A stretch of DNA of 64,000 nucleotides from Eucommia ulmoides (lineage: Eukaryota; Streptophyta; Magnoliopsida; Garryales; Eucommiaceae), in NCBI GenBank assembly GCA_016647705.1, contig CM028330.1, positions 47,334,397-47,398,396 on the forward strand, in the 5' to 3' direction. A model generated the notes under the pieces. That model was not told where the DNA came from. It made no database searches and saw nothing but the letters and a program-made list of their open reading frames with translations. Shown here in pieces: positions 44,021-55,162 of the stretch (position 1 is its first letter; every line of letters begins with the position of its first letter). The position numbers were made by a program, and so were the translations under genes.

Positions 44021-45954
44021 CTACACCGATTTGATTAAAAAACAGAGTACAGGTGTAAATTAAAAAACAGAGTAGCTTGATGGTTTGTAGAAAAAGTTGG
44101 TGATGGGTTTGATAAGGCTATTGAATGTCATTATTATGTTAATTCTACTTGAAACACATTGTCGGTATGTATTTGGTGCCCTCTCTTAAAATTCTTATCT
44201 TATTGTTCATAAGAAAAAGATTATGATCAATAAGATATCATAGTGAATGAACAGCCTATAGTGGCATGAGTGTCTTCCAAAACCTGGAGGAGCCATCTGA
44301 GTTAAATCCAGAGTATGGTTTTGTTTAGAGTTCGTTAAATCGACGAGTGCATATTTGAACATTAAATTTCAAATTTGATCTCTAGATGACTAGTCAAAAA
44401 ATCAAATTTAAATGCGTTTTGTTAGATTTGGAAAAAAAAGGGGTTAGGATTTGGATTCCTATGAAGAAGTAGAAGAATAAAGGAGGTACGAGGAAGAATA
44501 CCAACTTCTCAAAACCCATCGTCTTTCCTTGTTTTGTATTTTTTCTTTTTTTTTCAATTCAAAACTTAAGATGTGTCCCTCCTAGCTGGAATTCTAAACT
44601 CAACATGTTAGTTCTTTTCTGTTATTTTAGATATGTTAATTGACGTTTTGAAATATCCACTAGTTGATTTCAAAATATCATTACAGCAAAGATCAACTAC
44701 CTGTTCTAAAAATTCTCAATACCTATCTCCAAAGAACAACCAGTGGAACTACAATTATCAACTAGTGGACTACAAACTACTCCAACAGTTTATTTTTAAA
44801 ACAATCCACCAGTTCATCAACTAAAATATCAACTAGTGAAGTACAAATAACAAATGTACCATTTTAGTTGATTTTCAAGTAATCCACGACTGGAATAAAA
44901 AATATACACTAGTAATGTTCAACGAAAATTGCAGAAGCTCTAAAGATGACAAGAAATTTGATCTCTAGATGATGAGTCAAAAAACCAATTCAAGAACCAA
45001 GACGAGAAGCTAAAGTTTCTGATTCTCAAACTTAAATTTCAAAAGGATTATTAAATAAGATCAACCATAGAGCTGGATAAGAAAGAGTCAAGCCAACCAA
45101 AATCTATTGTTTCAAGTTTATGTACTAAACTCAATGTGTGTTGGTATGAAATCAAAATCAAAAAAACAGAATCTCATATTTCAAGCAAAAATTTCAGATT
45201 TCAAAACAGAAAAATAGATATATGAAGAAAGATTTATGAAGAAATGAAATTTGAAGAAGTGAAATCAGAACAGCGACGACAAATCTGAAAAATAGATTCA
45301 AATCTCGAGTTGAAATCTCGAGTTGAAGAAACGAAGAACTATAGATTTGAAGAAGAATATACCTTATTGAATCTTTGTCTATTTGCGACCTCTCTTCTAA
45401 GCTCTCTGCCGCCGTTGCCTCTCTTCTAAACTCGCCGCAACCACCTCTCTTCTCAAATCACCGTCATCACCTCCATCGCTTGAACTCGTCGCTCTGGACA
45501 ATGAAAACAAGAATCTATCGAATGAATACTGAACAGAAGAAACCCTACATCCCTAAGGGAAAAATGGTCAATTTATTATTATTATTAATTTGAAAAGTGA
45601 TGAGCGCCTTCTGTAAAAAAAAAGGGGGGGGGGAGGGACTTTGCTTAATTTTTAACTTAATATTTCACTTAATTTTTAACATAACTTAATTAATTAAGTA
45701 ATTTTCATTACATATGTCAAATATATTTAATTAATTAAGTACTTAATTTAATCAGTTTTAAGTACTTAAGTTTTTTATCAAACATGCGCTTAATCTTGCA
45801 CCTAGGAAAAAGATAGGTTTGATTATTAGCCTGTAAAAAAATTTGGTTAATCTTGCATTCGTGAAAAAGATTGTAAATATTTGATTCCTACCTGGGAAAG
45901 GGATCGTGTTTATTGGATTGTGAATTCCCTGAGGGAGTTCGGGGGAAAGACTTA

Positions 45955-47821
45955 GGGCTTATTTGATAACAACTTAATTTTTAAGTGCTGAAAATTTAAG
46001 AAGGTTATTTGATAAAATTATGTTGAAAATTTAAGTGTTGAATGTTTTTTGTTTATTTGATAAATACAAAATTTAAATGCTGAAAATTGTTTGATTTACA
46101 TACTTGCCCTTGAATCAAAAAAAAAAAAAAAAGAATAACAAAACAATAAAATAAAAACACCAATAATATACTAAAAAATTCAAATATATACATTATCACA
46201 AGTCAACAATAACATAGAATTCAACAAAAAAAAAAAATCTCGGCAATCTTCTTTGCTATATTATCCCATGCTTCTTTCCTAAGAGTCCCACTAGATTTCT
46301 TATTTTGATTCACCTCTTCAAGACATAAATCCAAAAAACGTTTATATTAATATGAATCCTTCCAACTAGCTCTAGCATCGTTAGTCGACATACCTACACC
46401 GGTTTGATTGAAAAAATAGAGTACATGTGTAAATTAAAAAACAGAGTAGCTTGATGCTGTATAGAAAAAGTTGATGATGGGTTTGATAAGACTATTGAAT
46501 CTCATATTATGTTAATTCTACTTGAAACACATTGTCGGTATATATTAGGTGCCCTCTCCTAAAATTCTTATCTTATTATTCGTAAGAAATAGATAATGAC
46601 ACATCAATTCAATTCAGTAGTTACCCTTAGCAATGATAGTACTTTTTGTTTCACGTTTAACTGCATATGTCCATCATACACACAGTTATTGCTTCTAGTG
46701 TGTGTAAAAGTATGTCTTTTGATTGAGATTTTAAGGTGTTCAATATGGATTACCCATATTTCAAACAACAGAAGAATGGTCCACTGTGAATGTCTAACAA
46801 GAACTATGATGTAACTGAGAATGCTTTTGTTGTGTAGTAAAAAGAAAACAAAAGATTTGAGTATGAACTATGATAGTAGTATTGCAATTTCTCTTGGTTA
46901 ACATAATGATCCTAATATTGATAATCTAAGCTCTAAAAATACAAACCCTATAACTTGAAAATGATAATCAGTATTTCAGAAAACTATAATTGGGTGAAAT
47001 TTTTGAAACCAAAATTGGTTGTTTATTCAAGACTTCTTAGCTATGGCATTGGCATAAATTTTTTAGGGTTCAAGCAACTTTATGAATAAGGGAAGACGAT
47101 TAAAGATTTTGGCTTCATTGAGCCCAGTAGACGACTCTTGGCCTCTAAAGCCAAGTTATATTAGCATTTGCATTCAGAATACTTATGAATACTACTTCAC
47201 AATCAGAAAGGCTCTGTTTCTCATAATCGTGCTTTGTGACGCTAAATTGGGTAAGGCATATGAAATCAAAATCAAAGAATAGAAATCTCATATTTCAAGC
47301 AAAATTTTCATATTTCAAAATAGAAAAACAAATATATTAAGAATGACTTCTGAAGAAACGAAATCAAAATGACAGCGACAAATCTAAAAAACAGATTCAA
47401 ATCTCGAGTTGAAGAAACGAAAAACTATAGATTTGAAGAAGAACATACCTTGTCGAAGATTTGTTTATTTTCTGCCTCTCTTCTCAAATCACCTCCATCC
47501 CCTCAACCCTTGAATTTGCCACTCTAGACAACGAAAACGATAAACCCTATCGAATGAACAGAAGAAACCCTACATTCTTAAGGGAAAAACAGTCAATTCT
47601 TTTTTTTAATTTTGAAAAGTGTCGAGCACTTTCTGCAAAAAAAAAAAAAAAAATAAGCGAGGGAGGCTTTACTGAATTTTTAACTTAATATTTCACTTAA
47701 TTTTTAAGCTAACTTAATTAATTAAGTAATTTTCATTATATTTGTCAAACACTTAATTAATTAATTAAGTACTTACTTTAATCAGTTTTTAGTATTTAAT
47801 TTTTTTTTATCAAACATGCCC
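45955..47821 (-). mobile_element. PIF/Harbinger element B, internally deleted relative of A
   Basis: Ends GGGCTTATTTGATAA and, on the minus strand, GGGCATGTTTGATAA; TTA flanks both sides (45952-45954, 47822-47824). The first 280 bp match the left end of A; at about 46232 the sequence jumps to the middle of the Myb ORF (match to 43866-44020 of A), removing the transposase. Match continues to about 46590 (A: 44215). The part 46595-47270 has no counterpart in A. The right end (47280-47821) again matches A (45170-45789). The Myb fragment is truncated and broken. Confidence 0.75.
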
Positions 47822-47958
47822 TTAGACGAGAGTAGCTTCTCAAATCTCTATAAATCTTTGTGTTAATTTTTCTATTTCTTATGTATTTTTGTGAAAGTTG
47901 TTTGTTTTAAATTTTTAACTATTCTCACCCTCATCTTGTATTATTTTTTGGACTAACA

Positions 47959-48504
47959 GTAGAACAAAAGACCGGGCTACGCTGAATTCCAATTTCTAAT
48001 AATCTTGTTATTTCCTCCTACTTAAAGCCCTACCACTGGCCGGACCACTTCCAAACATAGTTATCACATCCATTATTTCCTCCACTATAGCGGAATTTAA
48101 CCTAAATCATCTCCACCTTCCCCTTGAATACCCAAAAATCAAGATAACGAAGTATACCAAATTCATATATTTCCAACAATCACATCATTCATTGCATGAC
48201 ATTTTGTCGTGCATGCATATGGTAAGCATCGCTCCCTCTAAACTAAGCAACATGGATAGTACACCCCGAGAAACCTTTAGAACGCCCTAGTAATGCCATT
48301 CTTCTCTTTCACTTGGTCACCAAGAAACATTGAATTCACCAAATTTCTTGGAATTTGTTTGACGAAAGCATTTCAACAACTGTATCCTCAATGTGTGGCT
48401 TAAGAAAATGATGAATGGTTACACTTTCCAGTACAATTATGTAAAAGCACACTCCTCATTATAAGCCCCTCATTATATATATGTGTGCATATTTTGGTTT
48501 TTAT
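47959..48504. other. Non-coding stretch
   Basis: I see no gene. GGCCGGACCACTTCC near 48038 and TATA-like ATATATATGTG near 48475 are isolated. No primer site of the usual sequence follows the Sirevirus LTR end. Confidence 0.35.
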
Positions 48505-48700
48505 GGTACGGTGTATCTGGATTAACTTATACGCACTTTAACTAATTACTTCCAAGGCGTTCTTAATGACGCACTCTCCCACATCGCCTTGATGCATTCA
48601 AAATTTAATTTTGAGATCATTTCCCAAAATAGTCGAATTCTGGTTGACAAAGAAATGGGACATCTCCCCTTACCAATTAAACTAAAACCTCTTGGGTATA
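48505..48700. repeat. Short dispersed repeat with GTGT(A)TCTGGAT motif, copy 1
   Basis: GTGTATCTGGATTAACTTAT then ACGCACTTTAACTAATTA. The same phrase with changes is at 56677. This resembles a widespread plant repeat carrying GTGTCTGGATCAGCTTA; class unknown. Confidence 0.5.
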
Positions 48701-50269
48701 TATATAATGTATGTACATGCTGTACTACCGAGTAATAATTTACTCATTACAAAATCAATTAATAACTATTTGGTTAGTAAGTATGAAATAACTTTTCAGA
48801 TATTTTAAAATGATATTCCTGAAAAAATATTTTATCGAATTTAACATAATTTTAAATAAAATGGAATATCCATTAATCATGTGTTAAATATTGAAATCAT
48901 TCTCTAAATAAAAGGGTTATCGTTCGATGATGTGGGTAATTTTCCGACAACCCACGTACACTTTTGAATAAATAAATAGTCATGGGCTCCGCCAAAGAGG
49001 CCCATAATCATCAAATGAAACTAAGTGTGATGGGCTCAAACGAGCAAGCCTTACTCTAATTATCAGAATGTTGGCATGTGCCAAAGCAGCCCATGGGAGG
49101 TCTAGAATGACCAATAAGGCCCAAGAATATACAAATTATAACTAATCATAACGTTGAGGATGGAGAATATCCTGAAAGGACGTGGATTGGTTAAGATTGT
49201 GGCAAAAATCAAGGAGGTCATGTATCATTTCATTCTATAAATATAGCAATCTGTGGGCCATAACAGCTATCCGATTTTGATATCTCTAAAGACCTGATCA
49301 ACTTATTCTCATGCCGGAAAGTATTTGGTCAATAACACACCAGTATCTTAAGTACTAATCATAAATTTTGCAGGTACTAATCAGAGATTTAGGAGCATGC
49401 TGACGAAATTCTGACAGCATTATTAGGAGTTCATAGAAACTCTTGAACTCAAAATAAGTTGAGATTTAATCACACCTTTTTATTTAAAAAATAATCTTAT
49501 GCGCTGAACCAATGTTGAATTTAACTAACATTGAACACAACCAACGTATTTTACGCACAAATTAATGTTTCTTTTTTCTTTTTCTTTTTTTTTCTGCGCT
49601 TTTGGTTGTATATTAATTATCATTATTTTTAACTTTTAAGGGCTAAATATAACTGACGTTGAACAAACATAAATTGAAATGTGTACTAAACTGAAATTCT
49701 TGTCTACTATCTTGTTCAGTTTTTTGTATAATAGTCTTGTTCCGACAATGCAAAGGCATGCTAGCTTTCGGTACAGGTGATAACAAGCTTATCAAATATT
49801 AATTAAATTAAAATATTTAATTAAATTATTAATATTTAGACATATTAAATATTTACCTTTTATTAATTTGACTAAATCAAGAAGAGTTGGTAGATTAAAA
49901 AAAAAAAATTACAAAACTAGAATTTGATACCAAATCCCTCTTAAACGCAGCCCCTAAAAGAACAAAAAAATAAGATAAAGAGGCCAAAAACTGCGGTAAT
50001 GTTTTAGCCAAAAACTGTTTATTCGTGTATGAAAATGGAATAAATTAAGATTTAATTGATGTAAAAAGCGAGTTAGTTGAGTTTCATCTTTGGAATAATC
50101 TAATAAAGGATTTTCAAAGCGTAGGCTACTTTTTCTCTTAATATTAAAAACGACATGTATCTTTCACATACTCATATATTGCTTTCATAAGCTCAAAATA
50201 TTGCTCCAAGTCTATGGAAGTTGGTAATATTAATAATAAAAACAAATGGAACAAACTGGTTGCGTTTCT
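48701..50269. other. Non-coding AT-rich stretch
   Basis: No gene recognised. 48925-49390 has LTR-like features (TTCCGACAACCCACG, GGGCTCCGCC, a TATA-like CTATAAATATAG at 49235) but no defined ends. ORFs such as 50144-50326 show no motif. Confidence 0.35.
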
Positions 50270-50706
50270 TGTTGAATCCTTAATTGACGTTGGGTAATCT
50301 GATATCCGTTTACAGTGGTTTGTCAAAGTTCATCTGCACATAAGAGGGTGTGTTAAATTTCACGTCGCTTGTTACCTGATCCTAAGCAATATATAAAGTC
50401 TAGGGAAATTCTCCTCTTTCAAGAAGTATTTTGAGAGTAAGTTAAATCTATTGAATTTCAACATTGTATCAGAGCCAAACTTTTTATCTGATGTTAGACA
50501 TGTTACATCCCACATCAGTATTGGGCCCCCGATATCCGTTCCCAGTAGTTTGTCAAATTCCACCCTGCGTGTGAGAGAACATACTGAATCTCACATCGCC
50601 TGTGTAACCTAATCCTGAACTATATATAAAACTTAGAGCAATTCGCCTCTTTTAATGCGTCTTCCAAGAGTGGGTTAGGTCCATTGGATTTTTATATTTC
50701 TTAACG
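50270..50706 (+). mobile_element. Minimal TRIM-type retrotransposon
   Basis: LTR 1 (about 50270-50463) ends GAATTTCAACA and is followed at 50464 by TTGTATCAGAGCC, an initiator-Met primer site. Only 28 bases later LTR 2 starts (TGTTAGACATGTTACATCC) and runs to about 50706. The two LTRs align through GATATCCGTT, AGT(G/A)GTTTGTCAAA, CTAATCCT/CTGATCCT, TATATAAA and GGTTAGGTCCATTGGATT. TRIM elements are short non-coding LTR elements moved by enzymes of others; this internal part is far below the usual size. Confidence 0.65.
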
Positions 50707-51112
50707 GTTTTTCAGCTTTGTTTGTTTTTTATCTGTTTCTAATCCAACAAATAATAATAGAAATAAAAACAAATAAAATTGTTCGGTTTCTAATTTTCTT
50801 TTATTTTTTGGGAATTTTTTTATCAGTTGAGATATCTATTTGTTTTAGTAAAAAACAAACAAACGTAAACCGTTAGATATCAAAACATCACCTAAAATTT
50901 TAATTGTTTTTCACTTGATTTAATCAATTAGTTAACTTCAGCCCGTACAAAGCTAGCTAGTTCATGCACGTCACAAACTAGACTAGATGGGATGGAAGCA
51001 ATGGAAAACCTTATTCTAGTGCTTTGAAAACGAATCTAATATTATCTTAATTTCTTTTCTAGAACATCATCAATTTTTTCTTAGACTATATTACATTTTA
51101 TACCCTTACACT
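50707..51112. other. Non-coding stretch
   Basis: Nothing recognisable. CTTACACT at 51105-51112 is the left target duplication of the next element. Confidence 0.4.
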
Positions 51113-51858
51113 TAGGAATGTCACAAAAAAACCAAACTGATGAGTAACTGCTAGAAACCAAATCGAGTGGTTTGGTTTCAAAACCGATTAAATGGTTTGG
51201 TTGCCGTTTTAGCTTTGAAATTAGTAACTAAAGTGGTTTTTGGTTTTAATTTTAGGACAAACACTGTGAAACCGAACCACAAAATTGAACCACGAAATTA
51301 AACAGCGAAACCGCAAAATTGATATTTTAGATTATATTTTACTGCAAATATACCCTTATATGCTTTTCTATATATTTTTTTATTTATTTACATTTTCATT
51401 CCACCTATTATCTATTATATATGTGCGTAAAGGGACATAGGGTTTTATTTCTCATTAGTGATTTCACAGCGTTCCCTCATTCTTTTAATTATGGTTACTG
51501 GTTAAAAACTTTAATTATGGTTACAGCTTAGAAACTTTAGTCATGGTTATTTTTGTATTTGGTTTTGTTTTTTAGAATTTATATTTTATATTTTTGTTAT
51601 GTTTTTGTTTTTATATTAAAAAATAATAGTCTGCGGTTTCGCGGTTTTGGTTTTGGTTTTGTTTTTAGTTTTTATAAAATTCAAAAATCTTAAAAGGTTT
51701 CGTGGTTTCACGATTTTGGTATTAGTTTTGTATAAATTTAAATGGTTTAGTTTCAAAACCGTTAAAAAAAATTGGCGATTTTGGTTTCTTATATTTCTAA
51801 TGGTTTTGGTTTTTGTTTTATATGAAATTAAACCGAAACCGAACTATTGGCATTCCTA
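51113..51858. mobile_element. hAT-type MITE with perfect 8-bp target duplication
   Basis: The element starts TAGGAATGTCA and ends TGGCATTCCTA, so the ends are inverted. CTTACACT lies on both sides (51105-51112 and 51859-51866), an 8-bp duplication typical of hAT elements. The interior is a long imperfect inverted repeat of AACCGAAACC-like and GGTTTTGGTTTTG-like sequence, able to fold back over most of its 746 bp. No transposase. The ORF 51647-51883 is low-complexity. Confidence 0.85.
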
Positions 51859-51964
51859 CTTACACTGTTCTTCAAAGTTATGAATTTGTCCAAGTGATCC
51901 AATTAGAAAATTCAAGTGAAATCCAATTTTAAAAGCGATGTAGACATCAAGGGATTAAAGTGTA

Positions 51965-51965
51965 A

Positions 51966-52004
<39 letters not shown>
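51965..52004. repeat. (ATT)n microsatellite
   Basis: About 13 uninterrupted triplets. Confidence 0.95.
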
Positions 52005-52079
52005 TGATTTGTTGCACATGTGACAAACGAAAAACTGAAAGGCAATTTCCAAAGGGAACCAAAATATAAATTTGTTAAC

Positions 52080-52800
52080 ACCTCACTTGGTCTGGTTAGG
52101 TTCCACATGGTGGTTCTTTACGGAGTTGGCATCCTTGTGTACGGTATTCCTTGTCCAGTGGGGAGGATACCTTCTTGAATGTGGAGAAGGATAAGGTACA
52201 TCCAAGTCGGCTTATTGGTGATTTGGCATATTTGAGCCACCTGGTTGAACCCCGTTATGCTCAGTGCCTCCAGTTACTCAATGAGCACCAACCACTTTAG
52301 TGTCCACTCTACTGCGAATGCAAGGTTGGTTAGAGTGACCGTGCCCATTTTTCTCTTGGAGGATCTAGGTCACTTTTATTTTTTGAAGTTTTTCATCATT
52401 GTCCTGACCTTTCCTAGTTAGTTGTCATGCTCAGGTCTTTAGCTACTTCTCATTGACTTGGTTGACCACGAGCTAGAAATCATAGAAGATGTGAAGGCTC
52501 TCCTCATTCAATTCCCTCGCCAATCAAAGGTCGACGAGAAATGCATCATATTTAGCCCCGTTTTTCATTGCATGAAAATCCAACCTTAGCGCATATTGCA
52601 CCTCCTCTTTGTTTTGTGCCATCAGCACCATTCCAGTCTTGCATGTATTGACGTTTGAGGACCCGTTGGTATAAAAATTCCAGGTCGCCAGATCTTGGTC
52701 AATAATCAGTTGAATGGGGGGTCCAAAGTCAGATGTGGGCACACCAAGGTAGTTGGTCTTTGGACCGTGGTGGTCTACTGAATTCAACAACATACATCAC
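52080..52800 (-). pseudogene. Tat-type Ty3/gypsy second RNase H fragment
   Basis: The minus-strand ORF 52793-52524 has the signature of the additional RNase H of Tat-type elements: WNFYTNGSSNVNTCKTGMVL and EEVQYALRLDFHAMKNGAKY. The first catalytic Asp (usually in YVDGSS) is Asn here, and the conserved Glu of NNEAEY is Lys (NGAKY is seen). Frames left of 52524 continue the domain in pieces (LVVNQV near 52465) but are broken. No LTR or other domains are next to it. Confidence 0.75.
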
Positions 52801-53370
52801 TCTTCAATCTATTTTTTTTTATTTAATTACATTTAATTTTTTTTTTCAATAACAATATAGTACATTTATAAAGTTTTATTGAAATATCATGTTGAATTCG
52901 ACTTAAATGTGAAAAGTTATGAAGATTCGAAAGTAGCATGTTGAATTTTAATACGAATGTAAAAATTTGATAAAAAAATGGTGAATGTTGTATTATTGGT
53001 TTCAAACAATATACATTTGTGTGTGTGTGTGTATTTTAATTTAATTCAACACAATGACTAATTCCATATTGAATTCACCAACATCGTCACTATTCAATCT
53101 AATTTTTTTGGATTTTTTTTTTTATTTAATTACATTCAACATTTTTATAATAACAACATGATACTTCTGAATGTTTAACCCTCCCCAAATTCCACAATGG
53201 CAAAAGCCTTCATATACTGGATTGCCCATTTTCTTTAACACAATGGATTTATAAAATTTTATTGAAGTATCATGTTAAATTCAACACGAAATTGAAAAAC
53301 TAAAGCATTCAAAAGTATCTTGTTGAATTCAACACGAATGTAAAAACTTATAAAAAAAATAATAAATGAT
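52800..53370. repeat. Imperfect direct duplication of about 250 bp
   Basis: TTCAATCTA, then TTTATTTAATTACATT, AATAACAA(T/C)AT, ATTGAAATATCATGTTGAAT and ACGAATGTAAAAA occur in order at 52806-52975 and again at 53093-53350. A (GT)n run lies at 53018-53031. No ORF. Confidence 0.6.
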
Positions 53371-53775
53371 AGTCATTTTGTTTTCAGTGGCATGATTTTG
53401 AATCATTTTTTTAAAGTGGGTTATATATCAAGTAAGTGGTTGTAGGGACAAATTTGATCGAATAATTATAAAGAACTGCTTGGTAATCCGGTTGAAAAAA
53501 ATATACATTCAATAATTTTGTCTCCTTAATAAGATTCCCTATTTCCATCTCTTAGTTTTATAACGTTAGAAGAGCCCATATAGAGTGCAACAGAAAATTT
53601 TAAAAGATTTATAGTTTAATTGCGTTTACATGAAAAAATAAGGGTTTTTTATTATTTAACCCAAATTCCACGCTCTCTTTCCTGCATGAACCTTCTAAAC
53701 AAAAACGTTATTATTTAATCCCTCTCTTAGTATTTAGTCATTTAGTAGCTAAAAATAATAATGAACAGACTATTA

Positions 53776-53830
53776 TACCCCTATATAAATATAAAACCCT
53801 AGCCCTCTCTTCTTCAAACACACTCTCATC
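53776..53830 (+). promoter_or_regulatory. TATA box and telo-box before a small ORF
   Basis: TATATAAA at 53782-53789 is followed at 53794 by AAACCCTA (telo-box) and a CT-rich leader CCCTCTCTTCTTC. In plants this combination is common in promoters of ribosomal-protein and translation genes. It stands about 50 bp before ATG 53838. Confidence 0.45.
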
Positions 53831-53837
53831 AAAACTT

Positions 53838-54076
53838 TTGTCCATTATTTGTTTAGCCGCTCCCCCTTTCTCTCTCTATTTTCTTCCATGCATCATCCGT
53901 TCACCACCGTTATTCGCAATCATCCAGCCTGTATGCTCATCATCTTCGTCTGTCTTCTTTGTCTTCATTGCCATCATCGCCATTCCATGTTCCAAACGAA
54001 GATTCGATGATACTCCAGGCGAAGAAGGCAGATGAAGTCCAAGTTGGCAATGTTCTAGACAAAGATCCGGCAATGT
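53838..54076 (+). pseudogene. Possible host gene fragment, interrupted by a non-LTR insertion
   Basis: ATG 53838 opens 65 codons: a hydrophobic start (MSIICLAAPPFSLYFLPC), a Ser-run, a second hydrophobic stretch (VFFVFIAIIAIPC) and a charged end (SKRRFDDTPGEEGR). I recognise no family. It follows a TATA box and telo-box. Just past the stop the non-LTR element is inserted at GATCCGGCAATGT. Sequence beyond the element (from 55163) may be the rest of the transcript, including the ORF 55218-55412. It could also be chance coding in a degraded element. Confidence 0.3.
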
Positions 54077-55149
54077 TCTTTTTTCTTTTTTTTTTTCGAT
54101 AAGCAGTGGAATATATTAATAAGGGGCAAACTCACCCAAACTACACGTAATACAAAACACATAGCCATACTACACGATAACAATTTATCGTGTAGTCCGA
54201 AAAACCACACCCAGAAAATACAAGAAATACATTACAACTACAATGGCCAAAGAAGCTAACCACTAATAACTATAACACCAAAATTAAATACTCTAGGCCA
54301 CCCAGTAAACTCGATAAAACAACACCAGCAAAATGCCCACGAGCACAACTCCTTCCTTCCATGTTCAATGGCACAGCCCCTTAAAGAATTGCACACCCTG
54401 CCACGTTATTCTGATGTAGCTCCATGTGTTTACCCATTAACCAAGGCGCCACTTCAACTAAAAAACCAAGGAACAAGACCATTCCCAACAATGACTAGCC
54501 TTTGAAACGGAGAAAAATCAGATGATAAAGCTCGACTCGGGAAAAACAATTCACTAACTTTGAAAGCAAAAAAGAAGCACCTCAAACACCACCAATCATT
54601 CAAATGAAGGTTCCCAATTGCAGCACAACCTAGCACTAGAACCCCCAATTATAGCCAACTTCACAAACCTTAGCGCCAAGAAGATATTGTTAATACACCC
54701 ATACCGCCAAGACCTTTTTTTTACCATTCTTTTTCGAAATTGAGACTATTTTCTTATAAGATTCTCCCCCATCAAGTTCTGTAAAAATTTCATCAATCTT
54801 ATCTTTTGGTCTAGATAAGGGGTTACTCCCAGAAAAATATGCTACTACATCTCTCTTATTAACCCTGACAGATTGTTTATCTTCGAAGGTGTATCCCTTC
54901 TTTACAAAATTCTTCCTTGTTAGAAAAGATTACCTCAATTGCTCTATCTTTTCTATTGGGTCAATGGGTGCAAAAATTTCCTTCGGTGAATTTGTCCATG
55001 TGGACTTTGGTTCCAAAGTAACGTCATCCTTCCTCTTCACAACATCTTCAAGTCGGTCCTCGCAAACAGAGATTGTAGTTTCATAAGGTTTAGGGACTAC
55101 AATTACAATGTCTTTACTAACTTCTACCCCATTTACCATAACTTCTTTG
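54077..55149 (-). mobile_element. Non-LTR (LINE-type) insertion with 13-bp target duplication
   Basis: GATCCGGCAATGT occurs at both borders (54064-54076 and 55150-55162). The left border starts with a T-rich tract on the plus strand, i.e. a 3' poly(A) tail on the minus strand, preceded by CCACTGCTTATCG, a phrase common at the 3' ends of plant LINEs. The body is 1073 bp, far shorter than a full LINE, so it is truncated at its 5' end. A minus-strand ORF 55139-54930 (MVNGVEVSKDIVIVVPKPYE) shows no known domain. No reverse transcriptase motif is seen. Confidence 0.7.
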
Positions 55150-55162
55150 GATCCGGCAATGT

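Larger units (their letters stand above)
40402..45789 (-). mobile_element. PIF/Harbinger element A with both genes, decayed
   Basis: Ends GAGCTTATTTGATAA and, on the minus strand, GCGCATGTTTGATAA are inverted repeats. TTA flanks both sides (40399-40401, 45790-45792), the usual 3-bp duplication. Inside, on the minus strand, are a DDE transposase and a Myb/SANT-like ORF, the two genes of this superfamily. Length 5.4 kb includes an LTR-like insertion at about 42878-43687 and an (AT)n run. Confidence 0.8.
36627..47958 (+). repeat. Sirevirus 3' LTR split by three nested insertions
   Basis: Starts TGTAGATCCTAGATG and ends TTTTTGGACTAACA. Removing the solo LTR (37511-39692), Harbinger A (40402-45789) and Harbinger B (45955-47821) leaves about 1.9 kb, close to the 2.18 kb of the related solo LTR. 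LTR pieces on either side of the Harbingers join naturally: AATCTTGCACCTGGGAAAA before A, a related AATCTTGCACCTAGGAAAA after it, then CCTACCTGGGAAAGGG before B and CTCTATAAATCTTTGTG after B. Such repeated TGCACCTGGGAAA phrases belong to the 3' part of Sirevirus LTRs. Confidence 0.65.

Noticed and set aside
50464..50480. TTGTATCAGAGCCAAAC and other TGGTATCAGAG-like sites as tRNA gene parts
   Set aside because: These are primer binding sites next to LTR ends; no tRNA cloverleaf surrounds them. I found no tRNA gene in the window.
51647..51883. ORF of 78 codons
   Set aside because: Low-complexity translation of the GGTTTTGG-rich foldback arm, and it crosses the right end of the hAT MITE.
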